From contig NZ_NOWF01000001.1 in assembly GCF_002245355.1 (NCBI RefSeq), forward strand, positions 372,001 to 436,000: a DNA stretch of 64,000 nucleotides. Direction: 5' to 3'. Numbering within the stretch: the stretch's first letter is position 1; every line of letters starts with the position of its first letter. Of this stretch, positions 16,310 to 24,317 are shown one piece after another. The position numbers and the translations under genes are program-made. This DNA comes from Paludifilum halophilum (GTDB lineage Bacteria > Bacillota > Bacilli > Thermoactinomycetales > DSM-45169). Under the pieces are notes generated by a model. That model saw only the letters and a program-made list of their open reading frames with translations, was not told the origin of the DNA and ran no database searches.

Positions 16310-16605
16310 CTACAACCTTTTCATAATGCTGATCGACAAAGAAGGAGCCAAGTCACGAGAAGGATCCCCAGAGAGCCGGGTCCGCTGCAAACCGGCGTTC
16401 CGACCGTGGCGGAGCACTCCTGAGTCATCCGGTTGAACCCTCTCGGAAGTAGGCCGGATCGGTGATCCGTTATCTCCAGGGTCGTCCGGATGGATGGACC
16501 CGTTGAGGTCCCGGACTGCGAAGCCGGGATGAATAAGGGTGGCAACGCGAGCCCTTCGCCCCTTACCTGCCGATGCGGCAGGTATGCGGCGAAGGGCTTT
16601 TTTCA
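16310..16605 (+). promoter_or_regulatory. T-box leader, serine (specifier AGC)
   Basis: A tRNA-sensing antitermination leader. Stem I contains the AGAGAG motif (16370 region) and the GCTGCAA loop element. By alignment with the glycine T-box pattern (specifier, then AxTCxTGAG) the specifier codon is AGC at 16413-16415. The T-box sequence AGGGTGGCAACGCG is at 16536-16549, and a strong terminator follows at 16551-16603. Uncharged tRNA-Ser(GCU) should therefore switch on the aminotransferase and serA genes downstream. The TGGC bulge would pair with the G discriminator and CCA end of that tRNA. Confidence 0.92.
16551..16603 (+). terminator. T-box attenuator terminator
   Basis: The stem GCCCTTCGCC/GGCGAAGGGC carries a nested ACCTGCC/GGCAGGT hairpin and is followed by TTTTTT. 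The left arm overlaps the region after the T-box sequence, as required for antitermination. Confidence 0.88.
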
Positions 16606-16630
16606 TGGACCCCAAAGGAGGAAAGAAACC

Positions 16631-17788
16631 ATGTTGCAGGACAAATTCCGTCTTCAAATCCCCGGGCCGACTCCCGTCCCCCCGCGGGTACAGCAAGCGA
16701 TGGCCCAACCCATGATCGGCCACCGCGACCCGGATTGTTCCCGTCTGGTACAAGAGTGCAGCCGACGTCTACAACCGGTGCTTGGCGCCCGGGAACCGGT
16801 ACTCCCACTGACCAGCAGCGGCACTTCCGCGTTGGAAGCGGCGGTGGTCAACACGGTCTCCCCCGGTGAGGAAGCCGCCGTCGTCGTTACCGGAGCCTTC
16901 GGTGACCGGTTCGCCAAAATCCTGAAACGGTATCAGGTCCAACTCCACCGTTTGGATCTGCCCTGGGGGGAAGCCTGCCCCCCGGAAACACTCGCTTCCT
17001 TCTTAAAAGAACATCCCGGGGTGAAAGCTGTCTTTCTCACCTATTGTGAAACCTCCACCGGCGTTTTAAATCCGGTGGAAGAATTGGCCGCGACAGTGCG
17101 TCAACTCACCGACGCCCTTGTCATAGTCGACGGTGTCAGTTGCGTCGGTGCCGTTCCCGCAAAAGCGGAAGCCTGGGGCATCGATATTTTAGTTACGGGT
17201 TCGCAGAAAGCCCTGATGTTACCCGCCGGTCTCTCCTTTGCCGCCGTCAGCGAGAGAGCCTGGCAAGTGATTGAAAAAAATCCACAGCCCCGTTTTTACC
17301 TCGATTTTCAAGCTTATCGCAATCATTTGGAAAAAGATACGACGCCGTTTACACCAGCGGTTTCCCTCTTGTTCGGTCTTCGGGAAGTGCTCGACATGAT
17401 CGAGGAAGAAGGTTTGGAAAAAGTTTTTCAACGCCACCGGCTGATGATGAAAATGACCCGGGAAGGAATCAAAGCCATGGGCCTTTCTCCCTTGACTTCT
17501 GACGAAGCCGCTTCACCGACGGTCACCGCCGTACAGGGAGGAAAAAGCTGGTCACCGGAGGACTTGCGGAAGGAACTGCGCCGCTTGGGTATCCGCTTGG
17601 CCGGCGGACAGCAACATTTGAAGGGAAAGATTTTCCGAATCGGTCACATGGGCTATCACGATCCCCTGGATATCCTGGCCGCTCTCTCCGCCATCGAGAT
17701 CGCAGGGGTGCGAATTGGCGCTCCTGTGGATTCGGGAGCCGGAATCAAAGCCGCAGAGGAGGAATGGATCCAATGTACCGAGTTTTAA
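16631..17788 (+). CDS. Class V aminotransferase of the serine operon
   Basis: A 385-residue PLP enzyme of the serine-pyruvate/alanine-glyoxylate aminotransferase type. The N-terminal PGPTPVPPRV, the SSGTSALEAA cofactor-phosphate region, DGVSCVGA and the PLP lysine in TGSQKALMLP (Lys193) are all present. AAAGGAGG lies upstream of ATG 16631. It overlaps serA and is controlled by a serine T-box, so it may act as the transaminase of serine synthesis (a role normally held by SerC) or link serine with glyoxylate or pyruvate. That role is inferred from context only. Confidence 0.88.
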   Translation: MLQDKFRLQIPGPTPVPPRVQQAMAQPMIGHRDPDCSRLVQECSRRLQPVLGAREPVLPLTSSGTSALEAAVVNTVSPGEEAAVVVTGAFGDRFAKILKRYQVQLHRLDLPWGEACPPETLASFLKEHPGVKAVFLTYCETSTGVLNPVEELAATVRQLTDALVIVDGVSCVGAVPAKAEAWGIDILVTGSQKALMLPAGLSFAAVSERAWQVIEKNPQPRFYLDFQAYRNHLEKDTTPFTPAVSLLFGLREVLDMIEEEGLEKVFQRHRLMMKMTREGIKAMGLSPLTSDEAASPTVTAVQGGKSWSPEDLRKELRRLGIRLAGGQQHLKGKIFRIGHMGYHDPLDILAALSAIEIAGVRIGAPVDSGAGIKAAEEEWIQCTEF

Positions 17789-19353
17789 TTACCGACCCGC
17801 TCAGCCATCACGGTATTGAACAATTGATTCGGGCCGAAGATGTAGAAGTGATTCAAAAAACCAGTCTGTCTCCCGAAGAATTGCTGGAGGAAATCCAGTA
17901 TGCCGATGCCCTTCTCGTCCGCAGTCAAACCAAAGTGACAGCGGAAGTCATCGCCGCGGGAAAAAAACTGAAAGCGATCGGACGGGCCGGTGTCGGCGTT
18001 GATAATATCGACATCCCCGCCGCCACCAGCCGCGGAATCATCGTAGTCAACGCCCCGGACGGAAATACCGTCTCCACCGCTGAACACACATTTGCCATGC
18101 TGATTTCACTGGCTCGCAATATTCCCCAAGGCTATCACTCCACGATTCAAGGGGAGTGGAAGCGAAAAGCGTTCGTCGGTGTGGAATTGAACCGCAAAAT
18201 CCTGGGTATCATCGGTCTGGGACGGATTGGGACCGAATTGGCCAAGCGAGCCAAAGCCTTTCACATGGACGTCCTTGCCTTTGATCCCTATTTGACCGAA
18301 GAACACGCCCGAAAAATCGGCATCACCCAAGCTTCCCTGGATGAAGTGATCGTCCGGGCGGATTTTATCACCGTCCACACACCCTTGACCAAAGAGACCC
18401 GCCATTTGCTCAGCACGGAAGCTTTTGCAAAAATGAAGCCCGGCGTGCGAATCATCAACTGCGCCCGAGGCGGTATCATTGACGAAGAAGCCCTCGCTGA
18501 GGCGATTCGAAACCAAAAAGTAGCCGGTGCCGCCCTTGACGTCTTTGAAACGGAGCCGCCGGGAGAACATCCCTTGTTCGCCTTGCCTCAGGTGATCGCT
18601 ACACCCCACCTGGGCGCCTCCACCCGGGAAGCCCAGGAAAACGTGGCCATCGATGTTTCCGCAGAAGTGCTTCACATCCTGCGGGAAGAACCTTTCAAAA
18701 ACGCAGTCAATCTCCCTTCCATTCCGGCTGAGCTTCAGGAAAAACTGCGTCCCTACCAAAACCTGGCCGAGAAATTGGGCCATTTTGCCGTCCAAACGGT
18801 AAAGGGAGCCCTTGACGAAGTGACTGTGACTTACTCCGGGGAACTGTCAGAGGTGGATACCGCTCCTTTGACCCGGATCATCCTGAAGGGGACCCTTTCC
18901 CATTACCTTTCCGATGTGAACGACGTTAATGCCCCGTATCTGGCCAAGGAGCGAAACATACGGGTGACAGAGCAAAAGATGTCCAGAAGCCACGGCTTCA
19001 CCCATCTGATCACAGTGAAGATCCGGACCGACAGCTCCGACACCAGTGTTTCCGGAACGCTGTTAAACGGGTTGGGACCCCGCATCATCAAAATCGGGGA
19101 ATATTCCGTCGATGTTCAACCCTTTGGTCATCAACTGCTCATCCGCCATAACGATCGTCCGGGAGCGATCGGACGGGTGGGGACCATCCTCGGGGACCAT
19201 CGTGTCAATATTGCCACCATGCAGGTGGGACGGCGGGATGTCGGAGGCCGTGCCATTATGATGCTGGGTGTGGATAAAGCGGTCCCTGAGGAGCTCGTGA
19301 ATGCCCTTGAACAGATGGAGGAAATCGATGCAGTGACGCCCATCGACTTGTAA
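17773..19353 (+). CDS. serA: D-3-phosphoglycerate dehydrogenase
   Basis: This is the first step of serine synthesis. The 526-residue long form contains substrate and NAD-binding domains (GIIGLGRIG at about 145, NCARGGIIDEEAL, the catalytic TPHLGAST), an intervening domain, and a C-terminal ACT domain (RPGAIGRVGTILGDHRVNIATMQVGR region, last 75 residues) for serine feedback. I choose ATG 17773, because AGGAGG is ten bases upstream; the ATG nine bases earlier is too close. It overlaps the aminotransferase by 16 bases and shares its T-box control. Confidence 0.96.
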   Translation: MYRVLITDPLSHHGIEQLIRAEDVEVIQKTSLSPEELLEEIQYADALLVRSQTKVTAEVIAAGKKLKAIGRAGVGVDNIDIPAATSRGIIVVNAPDGNTVSTAEHTFAMLISLARNIPQGYHSTIQGEWKRKAFVGVELNRKILGIIGLGRIGTELAKRAKAFHMDVLAFDPYLTEEHARKIGITQASLDEVIVRADFITVHTPLTKETRHLLSTEAFAKMKPGVRIINCARGGIIDEEALAEAIRNQKVAGAALDVFETEPPGEHPLFALPQVIATPHLGASTREAQENVAIDVSAEVLHILREEPFKNAVNLPSIPAELQEKLRPYQNLAEKLGHFAVQTVKGALDEVTVTYSGELSEVDTAPLTRIILKGTLSHYLSDVNDVNAPYLAKERNIRVTEQKMSRSHGFTHLITVKIRTDSSDTSVSGTLLNGLGPRIIKIGEYSVDVQPFGHQLLIRHNDRPGAIGRVGTILGDHRVNIATMQVGRRDVGGRAIMMLGVDKAVPEELVNALEQMEEIDAVTPIDL

Positions 19354-19355
19354 TA

Positions 19356-19392
19356 CTCAAGCGGCACCGATCCGTAATCGGTGCCGCTTGTT
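19356..19392 (+). terminator. Terminator after serA
   Basis: The stem CAAGCGGCACCGA/TCGGTGCCGCTTG follows the serA stop by a few bases. The T-tract is short. Confidence 0.7.
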
Positions 19393-19416
19393 GGATAACG
19401 AGTGTTTACGGACCTC

Positions 19417-19467
19417 CTCCTGTTCCTGAATACACGAAGTTTAAACAGGAGCGGTGTAAGGTATAAA
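19417..19467 (+). promoter_or_regulatory. Possible promoter and dyad upstream of the SDR gene
   Basis: TTTAAA (19440-19445) and TATAAA (19462-19467) are 16 bases apart. An eight-base inverted repeat CTCCTGTT (19417) / AACAGGAG (19444) overlaps the -35 region and could be an operator. Confidence 0.4.
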
Positions 19468-19533
19468 TAGGAGGGCCGTTTCATCGCGGGAAAACGACAT
19501 GACAACCCATGGAGAAAAAGGAGGCAACGCACC

Positions 19534-20235
19534 ATGGCAGACTTAAATGGAAAAATAGCCATCGTTACCGGAGCGAGTAAAGGGGTCGGTGCCGCCGTCA
19601 CCCGCCGGTTTGTCGAAGGAGGGGCCAAAGTAGTGGCCGGTGCCCGCAGCCGGGATCGACTGGAGACTCTGTCCCGTGAGTATCCGGACCAGATTCTTCC
19701 TGTCACTTGCGACATCACCCAACACGATCAGGTGAAACGACTGATCGATACAGGAATGAACGCTTTCGGCCGGCTCGATATCCTGGTTAACAACGCCGGG
19801 GTGGGCCGCTTCGGCAAGGTTCAGGAACTGACAGAAGAAGATTGGGACGAGATGATGGACATCAACTTGAAAGGAGTCTTCCTCACCTGTAAACATGCGA
19901 TCCCGCACCTGGTGGAGCAAAAAGGACATATCGTCAACGTCTCCAGTGTCGCCGGAACCGTCGCCTTTCCCGGCGGAGGCGGATACTGCGCCTCCAAATT
20001 CGGGTTGATGGCACTTTCCGATGTTCTCACCCAGGAATTGAAGAAGAACGAAGTCAAAGTCAACACTATCTGTCCCGGTTCGATCCAGACAGAGTTTTCC
20101 GATGATCCGAAATCCTACGCCTTGACAGCCGAACAAGTGGCGGAGACCATTTGGACCATGGTCACCGCTCCGGCAGGGGTCATCTACAACCAAGTAATTA
20201 TGCGCCCGCAAGTTCCCCCGGAATTTCAAAAGTAA
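19534..20235 (+). CDS. Short-chain dehydrogenase/reductase
   Basis: A 233-residue classical SDR. It has the cofactor motif TGASKGVG (residues 13-20), NNAG, the catalytic Ser in VNVSSVAG and the YCASK active site (Tyr/Lys). The arginine after the glycine motif (ARSRDR) favours NADP, but this is not proof. AAGGAGG precedes the ATG. It stands alone between a terminator on each side, so the neighbours give no substrate clue. Confidence 0.92.
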   Translation: MADLNGKIAIVTGASKGVGAAVTRRFVEGGAKVVAGARSRDRLETLSREYPDQILPVTCDITQHDQVKRLIDTGMNAFGRLDILVNNAGVGRFGKVQELTEEDWDEMMDINLKGVFLTCKHAIPHLVEQKGHIVNVSSVAGTVAFPGGGGYCASKFGLMALSDVLTQELKKNEVKVNTICPGSIQTEFSDDPKSYALTAEQVAETIWTMVTAPAGVIYNQVIMRPQVPPEFQK

Positions 20236-20247
20236 ACCCCGAATGCG

Positions 20248-20294
20248 AAAAAACGATGGTTTACCCGAATCACGGTGGTAAACCATCGTTTTTT
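20248..20294 (+). terminator. Terminator after the SDR gene
   Basis: A long perfect stem AACGATGGTTTACC/GGTAAACCATCGTT is followed by TTTTTT. Confidence 0.92.
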
Positions 20295-20319
20295 GGTTTC
20301 AGGGGCGATCCATAGACCC

Positions 20320-20486
20320 GCTAGGTTACTAGAAGACTGGTGATTGAGCACGTCCTTGGTGGGTTGGGGTGGGGTTCCACACGGAGTGCCTTTGGCTCGT
20401 CAGAACGAAACGGAGTGAGTACAAAGGTCACTACGATGGAAATCGGCGCCCAGCTACTTTTGGCGATTTACAGGCACACGTCCTCG
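20320..20486 (+). repeat. Dispersed intergenic repeat, copy B (longest)
   Basis: Starts CTAGGTTACTAGAAGACT and contains GTGATTGA (20340), GGGTTCCACA (20372), a core bounded by two direct ACGGAGTG copies (20381 and 20410) and TGGAAATCG (20437). From 20437 to 20486 it aligns with copy E (63185-63231) and the minus strand of copy C (26987-26940). Confidence 0.75.
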
Positions 20487-22307
20487 TCAGTTCTGCTCCT
20501 CCGGTGTCGGTGCCTCCACAGGAAGCTGAACCGAAAAGAGAGTCCCTTCCCCCAGGCGGCTCTTTACAGAAACCGTCCCTTGATGGGCGTCGATAATATA
20601 CTTGACAATGGCCAATCCCAGTCCGGTCCCTGCCGGCCCCCGTTTTCGGGCTTTATCCGCTTTATAAAAGCGCTCAAAGATAAAGGGCAGATCCTCCTCG
20701 GGGATTCCCGACCCCGTATCCCGAACATTTAATTGCACGGAACCTTCGTTGGCGTCGGCGGCCAAGGTGACCGTTCCTCCTGCCGGGGTATGGCGGAGAG
20801 CGTTATCTACCAAATTGGTCAAAACTTGCTCCACCTTATCTTCGTCCCAGAAAGCGGATATCTTTTCTTCGGGAAATTCCCCTTCCAATTGAATTTGCCG
20901 CTCCTTGGCAATCGCCTGGAATTTGCGCTGCACTCTGTGGATCAAATCGGTCACATTTACCCAGGAACGTTCCAACCGGATATGGCCGGCTTCCATCCGG
21001 GCCAAATCGAGGAGCTCCCGCACCAAACGACCCATCCGAAGGGATTCGTCGTGAATCACTCTGGCGATTTCCTGTTGCTCATCCGGTGTCTGGGCGATTC
21101 CGTCCAACAAAGCTTCACTATAACCCTGAAGCATGGATAAAGGCGTTCGCAACTCATGGGAGACATTGGCGACAAAATCCTTACGCAGTTTATCCAAACG
21201 ACGCTCATCGGTCACATCCCTGAGCACCGCCACCGCTCCCCGCACCTGTTCCCGAGCGTACAGAGGAGCCATCACCACAGCCCAGGTGCGCCCGTGGACG
21301 GAAATGTCGCTGAAGTGCTCCCGCTCATCCTTCACGACCTGCTGAAAAACCTCATCCAAAAGCGGGGGCAAATCTTCTCGGACCGGTTTATCATTCGAGG
21401 CGTCATGGTCGTGCCACTCCGCCAATAACCGCTCCGCCGGCGGATTGGTGACAATCACCTGACCCTGGGCGTTCATGGTGATCACTCCGTCCACCATGCT
21501 CCGCAAAATACTGCTCAGTTGTTCCTTTTCCTGGGAAAGAGCCCGAATCGACCCTTCCAGTTGTGCGGCCATTCGGTTGAAAGAGACGGAAAGGTCGCCA
21601 ATCTCATCCCGCTCATGGGAGCGAACCGGCACCCTGGCGGAGAAATTCCCCTTCGCCATCCGCTCCGCCGCCTTTTTCATCTGGATCAAGGGCTGGGTGA
21701 TCCGGGTCGAAAGAAAGAAAGCGAAAATGGTCGTCAAAAAAATCCCGATGAGGGCGGAAAAAAAGATCAGCTTCTTGATTTCACCTTCGGAAAGCTGCTC
21801 CTGGGTGCGGTAAAGCACCACAGCTCCTTTCACTTCACCGTTTTTTTGTTGGAGGGGGTAAGCCACCATCATGATTTCATCTTTAAAAAGAGGAAAGGAA
21901 GAACCCTCTTCCCCCACCATCACCCGGGTACGGAGTTCTTGCTCCTTCCCTTCGAATACCCGGTCGATCTCCGTCTGTTCCAGGATATCCTGCCAGGGGA
22001 TATCCGGAACATTGGGAGAAACGCCGATGGGTTCCACGGAACCGTCGGGACCGAGCACGATCATATAGGTATCATATAGATCCGCCACTTCCAGGATGGA
22101 GTGCAGATAGTCCGAACGCCCCTGTAAATCGGGAGATTCCAGTGTATGATCCACATGTTCGGCCAGCTGCTTCAAATTTTTCATCTCCGCCTGGTAGTAG
22201 GTATCCATGATCCGCTCCGTGAGGAACAGACTGAGCACTAACAGAACCATGGTAACCAGGCCGATAATCGTCAACCACAGCTTGCCGACGACACTGCGCC
22301 AAATCAC
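20487..22307 (-). CDS. resE: Sensor histidine kinase ResE
   Basis: The membrane sensor of the ResDE two-component system, which controls respiration and oxygen-limited growth in Bacillus. The order in 606 residues is: TM helix (about 10-30), extracytoplasmic sensor (about 31-180), TM (184-200), HAMP (202-255), PAS (about 262-365), HisKA with FVANVSHELRTP (phospho-acceptor His), and HATPase with NLVDNALRHT, DTGSGIPEEDL and GTGLGLAIVK. The GTG start overlaps the resD stop, so the two are translationally coupled. Confidence 0.93.
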   Translation of the reverse strand: MIWRSVVGKLWLTIIGLVTMVLLVLSLFLTERIMDTYYQAEMKNLKQLAEHVDHTLESPDLQGRSDYLHSILEVADLYDTYMIVLGPDGSVEPIGVSPNVPDIPWQDILEQTEIDRVFEGKEQELRTRVMVGEEGSSFPLFKDEIMMVAYPLQQKNGEVKGAVVLYRTQEQLSEGEIKKLIFFSALIGIFLTTIFAFFLSTRITQPLIQMKKAAERMAKGNFSARVPVRSHERDEIGDLSVSFNRMAAQLEGSIRALSQEKEQLSSILRSMVDGVITMNAQGQVIVTNPPAERLLAEWHDHDASNDKPVREDLPPLLDEVFQQVVKDEREHFSDISVHGRTWAVVMAPLYAREQVRGAVAVLRDVTDERRLDKLRKDFVANVSHELRTPLSMLQGYSEALLDGIAQTPDEQQEIARVIHDESLRMGRLVRELLDLARMEAGHIRLERSWVNVTDLIHRVQRKFQAIAKERQIQLEGEFPEEKISAFWDEDKVEQVLTNLVDNALRHTPAGGTVTLAADANEGSVQLNVRDTGSGIPEEDLPFIFERFYKADKARKRGPAGTGLGLAIVKYIIDAHQGTVSVKSRLGEGTLFSVQLPVEAPTPEEQN

Positions 22308-23029
22308 TCTTTCGGCACCTCAAGTTTATATCCGACACCCCAAACCGTATGAATCATAGCGGCCGCCGCCGGAGAAGCCCGGTTCAACTTCTCCCGCAAC
22401 CGCTTGATGTGTGTGTCCACCGTCCGCAGATCTCCAAAAAACTCATAGTTCCACACGTCCCGGAGCAATGCCTCCCGGGTAAACACTTTATCCGGTGAGG
22501 AGGCCAGGTAGTAAAGCAGTTCGTACTCCTTGGGAGTCAGGGCAACCTCTACCCCTCCCGCACGTACCTCATGGGCATCATGATCGATCGTCAGTTCCGG
22601 AAACACGAGTACGTTATGCGTCTCAGTCTCCGTGGACAGAAACGCGGTGGCAGAGGATCTCCGCAGGACCGCCTTGACCCGGTGGACCAGTTCACGGGGA
22701 CTGAAGGGCTTGACGACGTAATCATCCGTCCCCGCTTCAAACCCTTCCACCCGGTTGGCTTCTTCTCCCCGGGCCGTCAACATGATGATCGGCGTCGCCT
22801 TCTTTCTGCGAAGCTCCCGGCAAATATCCAACCCGTCCGTTCCAGGCAGCATCAGATCCAGCAAAATCAAATCATAATCCGTCTCCATCGATTTCGCCAG
22901 TGCGGACTCTCCGTCTTCCGCTTCATCGATTTTATAACCTTCCCGTTCCAGGTACATGCGCAATAAGCGGCGGATGCGATCCTCGTCATCTACAACCAGA
23001 ATGTGTTCCTGTTTACCCACCTGATTCAC
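22304..23029 (-). CDS. resD: Response regulator ResD
   Basis: An OmpR-family regulator of 241 residues. The receiver domain (1-120) has acidic VVDDEDR, the phospho-acceptor in LILLDLMLPG (Asp at about 57) and Lys in VVKPFSP. The C-terminal winged helix (about 140-235) ends VDTHIKRLREKLN...IHTVWGVGYKL. It lies between resC and resE as in B. subtilis. The start could be the GTG at 23029 or the GTG nine bases later. Confidence 0.95.
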   Translation of the reverse strand: MNQVGKQEHILVVDDEDRIRRLLRMYLEREGYKIDEAEDGESALAKSMETDYDLILLDLMLPGTDGLDICRELRRKKATPIIMLTARGEEANRVEGFEAGTDDYVVKPFSPRELVHRVKAVLRRSSATAFLSTETETHNVLVFPELTIDHDAHEVRAGGVEVALTPKEYELLYYLASSPDKVFTREALLRDVWNYEFFGDLRTVDTHIKRLREKLNRASPAAAAMIHTVWGVGYKLEVPKE

Positions 23030-23100
23030 CTCTGCTTCACAAACCGAAAATTCGTTCCTTCTGTCTTATTCCTATCATATCATATCCCTTGCCACTTCAC

Positions 23101-24306
23101 TCAAGCATAGGAATGCAGGCCCGCCAGCACGAGGTTAATCGCAATCAGGTTGAGCATGATAATCACAAAACCGCCTACGGCCATCCAGGAAGACTTCAAC
23201 CCGTGCCATCCGCGGGACAGACGCAGGTGCAGATAAGCACTGTAGAATAACCAAGTGATCAAGGCCCAAACTTCTTTCGGATCCCAACCCCAAAAACGCC
23301 CCCAAGCCTCATGGGCCCAGATCATCGCAAAAATGAGCGCACCCAGAGTAAAGACGGGATATCCGATAGCGATTGCCCGGTAGCTGATCTCATCCATCAG
23401 TTCCATGTCCATATTTTTCACCATCGGGACCATGGATTCATAAATCCGCTTGCGGAGAATCAAACGAAGGAGTCCGTACAGTACAAGACCGGAAAAAACC
23501 GACCACAAAACGGTATTCAGTTTGTTGGCCGCTTTTTCTCCTTCCATCCAAGCCGGCGCGTCAAACAGGGGTCGCTCCATTCCCAAAAACGGTTGCACCT
23601 GTATCGCTTCGCCTCCAGAAGGTCCGACGATGGGGGGCATGGAGTACTCCTGAACCACTTCTTGCTCGTCGACGGTATGCTTGAAAGAGGCGTGATAATC
23701 CAACCCGCTGAAGGTGAAGGACAAAACTACAAAGGCGACCACCATCAGAATCACAGCCATCACCACTTCCAAATACGCTGCGGTCCGGCTGTTAGGATGG
23801 GAATCCGCCCAGCGGATCAAGTAGATGAGACCCGCAACGAACCCCACGGCGAGGGCCCCTTCTCCCAAAGCGGCGGTTGTTACGTGAATGCCCAACCAAT
23901 GGCTTTGCAGAGCGGGAATTAACGGCTTGACCTCCCGGGGAAACACAGAAGCGTAAGCCAACATAATCACCGCCAGAGGCATGACAAACGCCCCTAAAGC
24001 CACCGTCCGATAAATCGAGAAAATGACGATAAAGGCGGCTACGATGGCGAAACAGAGAAATGCCGTGAACTCAAACATATTACTGGTGGGAAAGTGTCCG
24101 CTGAGAAAGATTCGGGTCACCGTAAATACCACATGCAAAACGGCCCCAATCATAGCGAAGATGAGCCCGCGCCGTCCCCAGCGGACGACATGGGCCTCCT
24201 TCTCCTCCTCGGTTCCCTTACCCGTCATCGCCGCTACAAAAGTAACCCCGGCGATGAGATACAGGAAAAATGTAGCCAGTAAGGAGTATTCCATCAATTG
24301 TTCCAT
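23101..24306 (-). CDS. resC: Cytochrome c biogenesis protein ResC (CcsA/CcsB type)
   Basis: A membrane component of the system II machinery that attaches haem to apocytochrome c outside the membrane. The 401-residue protein has about eight TM helices and the tryptophan-rich haem-binding loop WGRFWGWDPKEVWALITWL near residue 330, plus conserved His residues in TM segments. It follows resB by 11 bases. Confidence 0.94.
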   Translation of the reverse strand: MEQLMEYSLLATFFLYLIAGVTFVAAMTGKGTEEEKEAHVVRWGRRGLIFAMIGAVLHVVFTVTRIFLSGHFPTSNMFEFTAFLCFAIVAAFIVIFSIYRTVALGAFVMPLAVIMLAYASVFPREVKPLIPALQSHWLGIHVTTAALGEGALAVGFVAGLIYLIRWADSHPNSRTAAYLEVVMAVILMVVAFVVLSFTFSGLDYHASFKHTVDEQEVVQEYSMPPIVGPSGGEAIQVQPFLGMERPLFDAPAWMEGEKAANKLNTVLWSVFSGLVLYGLLRLILRKRIYESMVPMVKNMDMELMDEISYRAIAIGYPVFTLGALIFAMIWAHEAWGRFWGWDPKEVWALITWLFYSAYLHLRLSRGWHGLKSSWMAVGGFVIIMLNLIAINLVLAGLHSYA

Positions 24307-24317
24307 GAGAGATCCCC

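Noticed and set aside
16490-16630. N-terminal extension of the class V aminotransferase
   Set aside because: It would translate the T-box antiterminator and terminator; the ATG at 16631 has a perfect ribosome binding site.
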